22,016 nt of DNA from a virus. Shown here piece by piece: positions 20,858-22,016 of the stretch. The stretch is taken from IMG/VR virus record IMGVR_UViG_3300021185_002100, positions 1 to 22,016 of that record, one strand, 5' to 3'. Both the position numbers and the translations under genes were made by a program. The notes beneath the pieces were generated by a model. The model was not told the DNA's origin, did not search any database, and was given only the letters and a program-made list of their open reading frames with translations. Position 1 is the stretch's first letter. Each line of letters opens with the position of its first letter.

Positions 20858-21391
20858 TTAGTCCTCCTTTCGATACAAGTTTTCATATGGGTCGGGCTTG
20901 GAACCGTCGTAAGCTCTAGCCCAGTCGATTGGTAAGCCGCCCGAAGATCGTTGGTACTCAGTCGGGTCAACGCGGTCGAGTATGTCGTGCATTACTAAGG
21001 CAGCTTGGCCTCTAGTTTTGGTGCCGACCTTCTTACATACGGCCCGAACGTGCAGCTTAACAGTGTTCTCTGCTATATTAAGAACGTCGCCTATGGCTTT
21101 GTTTGACCAGCCTTCTATTAAGAATTGGGCAGTAACATGCTGCTTCGCTGTCATGGTACGAAGTAGAGACAGCTCGGCGGGTGCAACTGGGCTGGCAGTG
21201 TCCTTGATAGCTGGTGCGCTATTTGTACTTTGCAGCAGGAGATTGGTGATAATGTCGAGCTTCGCCTCAAGTCGAGCAAGTTCGAACCGAAAGTTTTGTG
21301 TGTTGTTTGACATTGTTTCATACTGATCCATGATTGATTTAAAAGGCCCAGGGGTTTCTGGACTGTCTCCTATGTAGTGGTTATGATACAT
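20858..21391 (-). CDS. LuxR/GerE-type transcriptional regulator without autoinducer domain
   Basis: A 177-residue protein from ATG 21391, with AAAGGTG 10 nt before it. A GTG 12 nt further upstream, giving 181 residues, is an alternative. Residues of about 28-58 form a coiled coil (NFRFELARLEAKLDIITNLL), probably for dimerisation. Residues of about 77-133 are a LuxR-type HTH: LLRTMTAKQHVTAQFLIEGWSNKAIG continuing with DVLNIAENTVKLHVRAVCKKVGTKTR. There is no acyl-homoserine-lactone or response-regulator receiver domain, so it should be controlled by level or by partner proteins. The integrase SD is inside its last codons, and only 3 bp separate the genes. It likely controls lysogeny genes. Confidence 0.85.
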   Translation of the reverse strand: MYHNHYIGDSPETPGPFKSIMDQYETMSNNTQNFRFELARLEAKLDIITNLLLQSTNSAPAIKDTASPVAPAELSLLRTMTAKQHVTAQFLIEGWSNKAIGDVLNIAENTVKLHVRAVCKKVGTKTRGQAALVMHDILDRVDPTEYQRSSGGLPIDWARAYDGSKPDPYENLYRKED

Positions 21392-21403
21392 CTTTGTCAA
21401 CAC

Positions 21404-21527
21404 CTTTCGATCTGTTTAGGCACACTTCTCCTTCAAGCTACTGTTACTGCTACGTTATTATTTTTATTAAGTAGGCTATAAGATATGCACTACAAATGTA
21501 TCGGTGAAAACACCAAGTGATTTGGCG
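21404..21527. promoter_or_regulatory. AT-rich gap upstream of the LuxR-like and integrase genes
   Basis: This 124-bp gap lies between two minus-strand genes and is clearly more AT-rich than its surroundings (runs such as TTATTATTTTTATTAAG). It contains TATCTT and TATAGC hexamers on the minus strand that could be -10 elements. It probably holds the promoter for the LuxR-integrase pair. No clear operator repeat was seen. Confidence 0.35.
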
Positions 21528-21953
21528 CTAAATTCCAAGCGCCTTGATCGCTATGTGCGTGTCACTAAAGTCTATACGATTTGATACATCTCGCACTCTT
21601 TCGGCGTATGATCCCCACACCTCTAGCAAGAAAGGGGTCGCAGAAAGATACCGATAGTTTGGTATAGACCTGTCGCTGGCAACCCAACCTTCGGCCTCGC
21701 AGTCGTTTGCAATCGTCTCGGCAGAGTTGCGACTGATGCCAAGTAACTTTGCGGTGTCTGTTATAGTTGTTAACTCCTCGTGAAGAGTATTTCGTATGAC
21801 CAGTACACCGAAACAACGTCGCGCATGAGACGATAAGAAGTAAGCCCGAGCACGCATTTGCTTCTTAGGTAAGTCTATTTTTGGTTCTAATATTTGAAGC
21901 TCGTACTCCAGTTGAGACAGTTGCGCACTGTATTTTTTAATAAGTTTATCCAT
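21528..21953 (-). CDS. Putative HTH transcriptional regulator with N-terminal coiled coil
   Basis: A 141-residue protein. Residues 1-35 form a coiled coil (YSAQLSQLEYELQILEPKID). Residues of about 55-105 contain a MarR/winged-helix-like element: RNTLHEELTTITDTAKLLGISRNSAETIANDCEAEGWVASDRS. The ITDTAKLLGISRNSAETIANDC part is typical of a helix-turn-helix and YRYLS of a wing. The SD upstream is weak (TGAAG). It probably works with the LuxR-like protein in the lysogeny decision, in place of a CI/Cro pair, which is not seen in this window. Exact family uncertain. Confidence 0.7.
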   Translation of the reverse strand: MDKLIKKYSAQLSQLEYELQILEPKIDLPKKQMRARAYFLSSHARRCFGVLVIRNTLHEELTTITDTAKLLGISRNSAETIANDCEAEGWVASDRSIPNYRYLSATPFLLEVWGSYAERVRDVSNRIDFSDTHIAIKALGI

Positions 21954-22016
21954 ACTTCATAAATGCAAGCGAACATTTAGGGATCAATACATTATTTGCA
22001 CACCTTTTGGTGCGTC

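Noticed and set aside
1-22016. CRISPR array, insertion sequence or transposase
   Set aside because: No regularly spaced direct repeats with unique spacers and no transposase motif with terminal inverted repeats were seen.

Overview
The window looks like part of a temperate tailed-phage genome, probably from an alphaproteobacterial and likely marine host. The evidence is a terminase/portal packaging module, glycine-rich and cupredoxin-like fibre proteins of a type common in marine phages, a SleB-type lysin, a tyrosine integrase with an adjacent attP, and a tRNA-Ser(GCT) fragment in that attP. No host housekeeping gene is visible. A matched pair of 13-bp inverted arm sites flanks the tRNA-like core. 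This suggests attP is unrecombined, so the sequence comes from free phage DNA rather than an integrated prophage.

Layout. (1) Positions 1-9310, minus strand: one compact late operon. In transcription order it holds a small-terminase-like gene, the large terminase, the portal, three small coiled-coil proteins, two large fibre proteins and a tail assembly chaperone cut by the window edge. Junctions are often ATGA or TAATG overlaps. No major capsid, scaffold or protease gene lies in the window. (2) 9311-9721: a 411-bp divergent control region rich in palindromes. (3) 9722-12926, plus strand: a histone-H1-like protein, then about eleven very small ORFs with strong ribosome binding sites. Two copies of a structured intergenic element lie among them. 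(4) 12927-13094: hairpins and a promoter carrying a 22-bp near-palindrome. (5) 13095-16543: a CobS-like AAA+ ATPase and a 615-residue partner that joins an HExxH motif, an acidic linker and a VWA domain. (6) 16533-18835: a small basic protein, the SleB lysin, a cupin, a winged-helix regulator, a region with mutually exclusive hairpins and two small ORFs, closed by a strong terminator. (7) 18897-22016, minus strand: a 230-residue unknown protein, attP, integrase, a LuxR-type regulator and a second HTH regulator. This is the lysogeny end.

Working model. The minus-strand left arm packages DNA and builds the adsorption apparatus. The plus-strand arm probably holds host-takeover, accessory and lysis functions. 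The right end decides integration. The most unusual parts are the AAA+/zincin-VWA pair, the two-copy RNA-like motif, the switch-like region at 18291-18423, the attP carrying the 5' half of a tRNA, and dense CGTACG hexamers confined mainly to the plus-strand arm. All calls come from reading the sequence; no database search was run.
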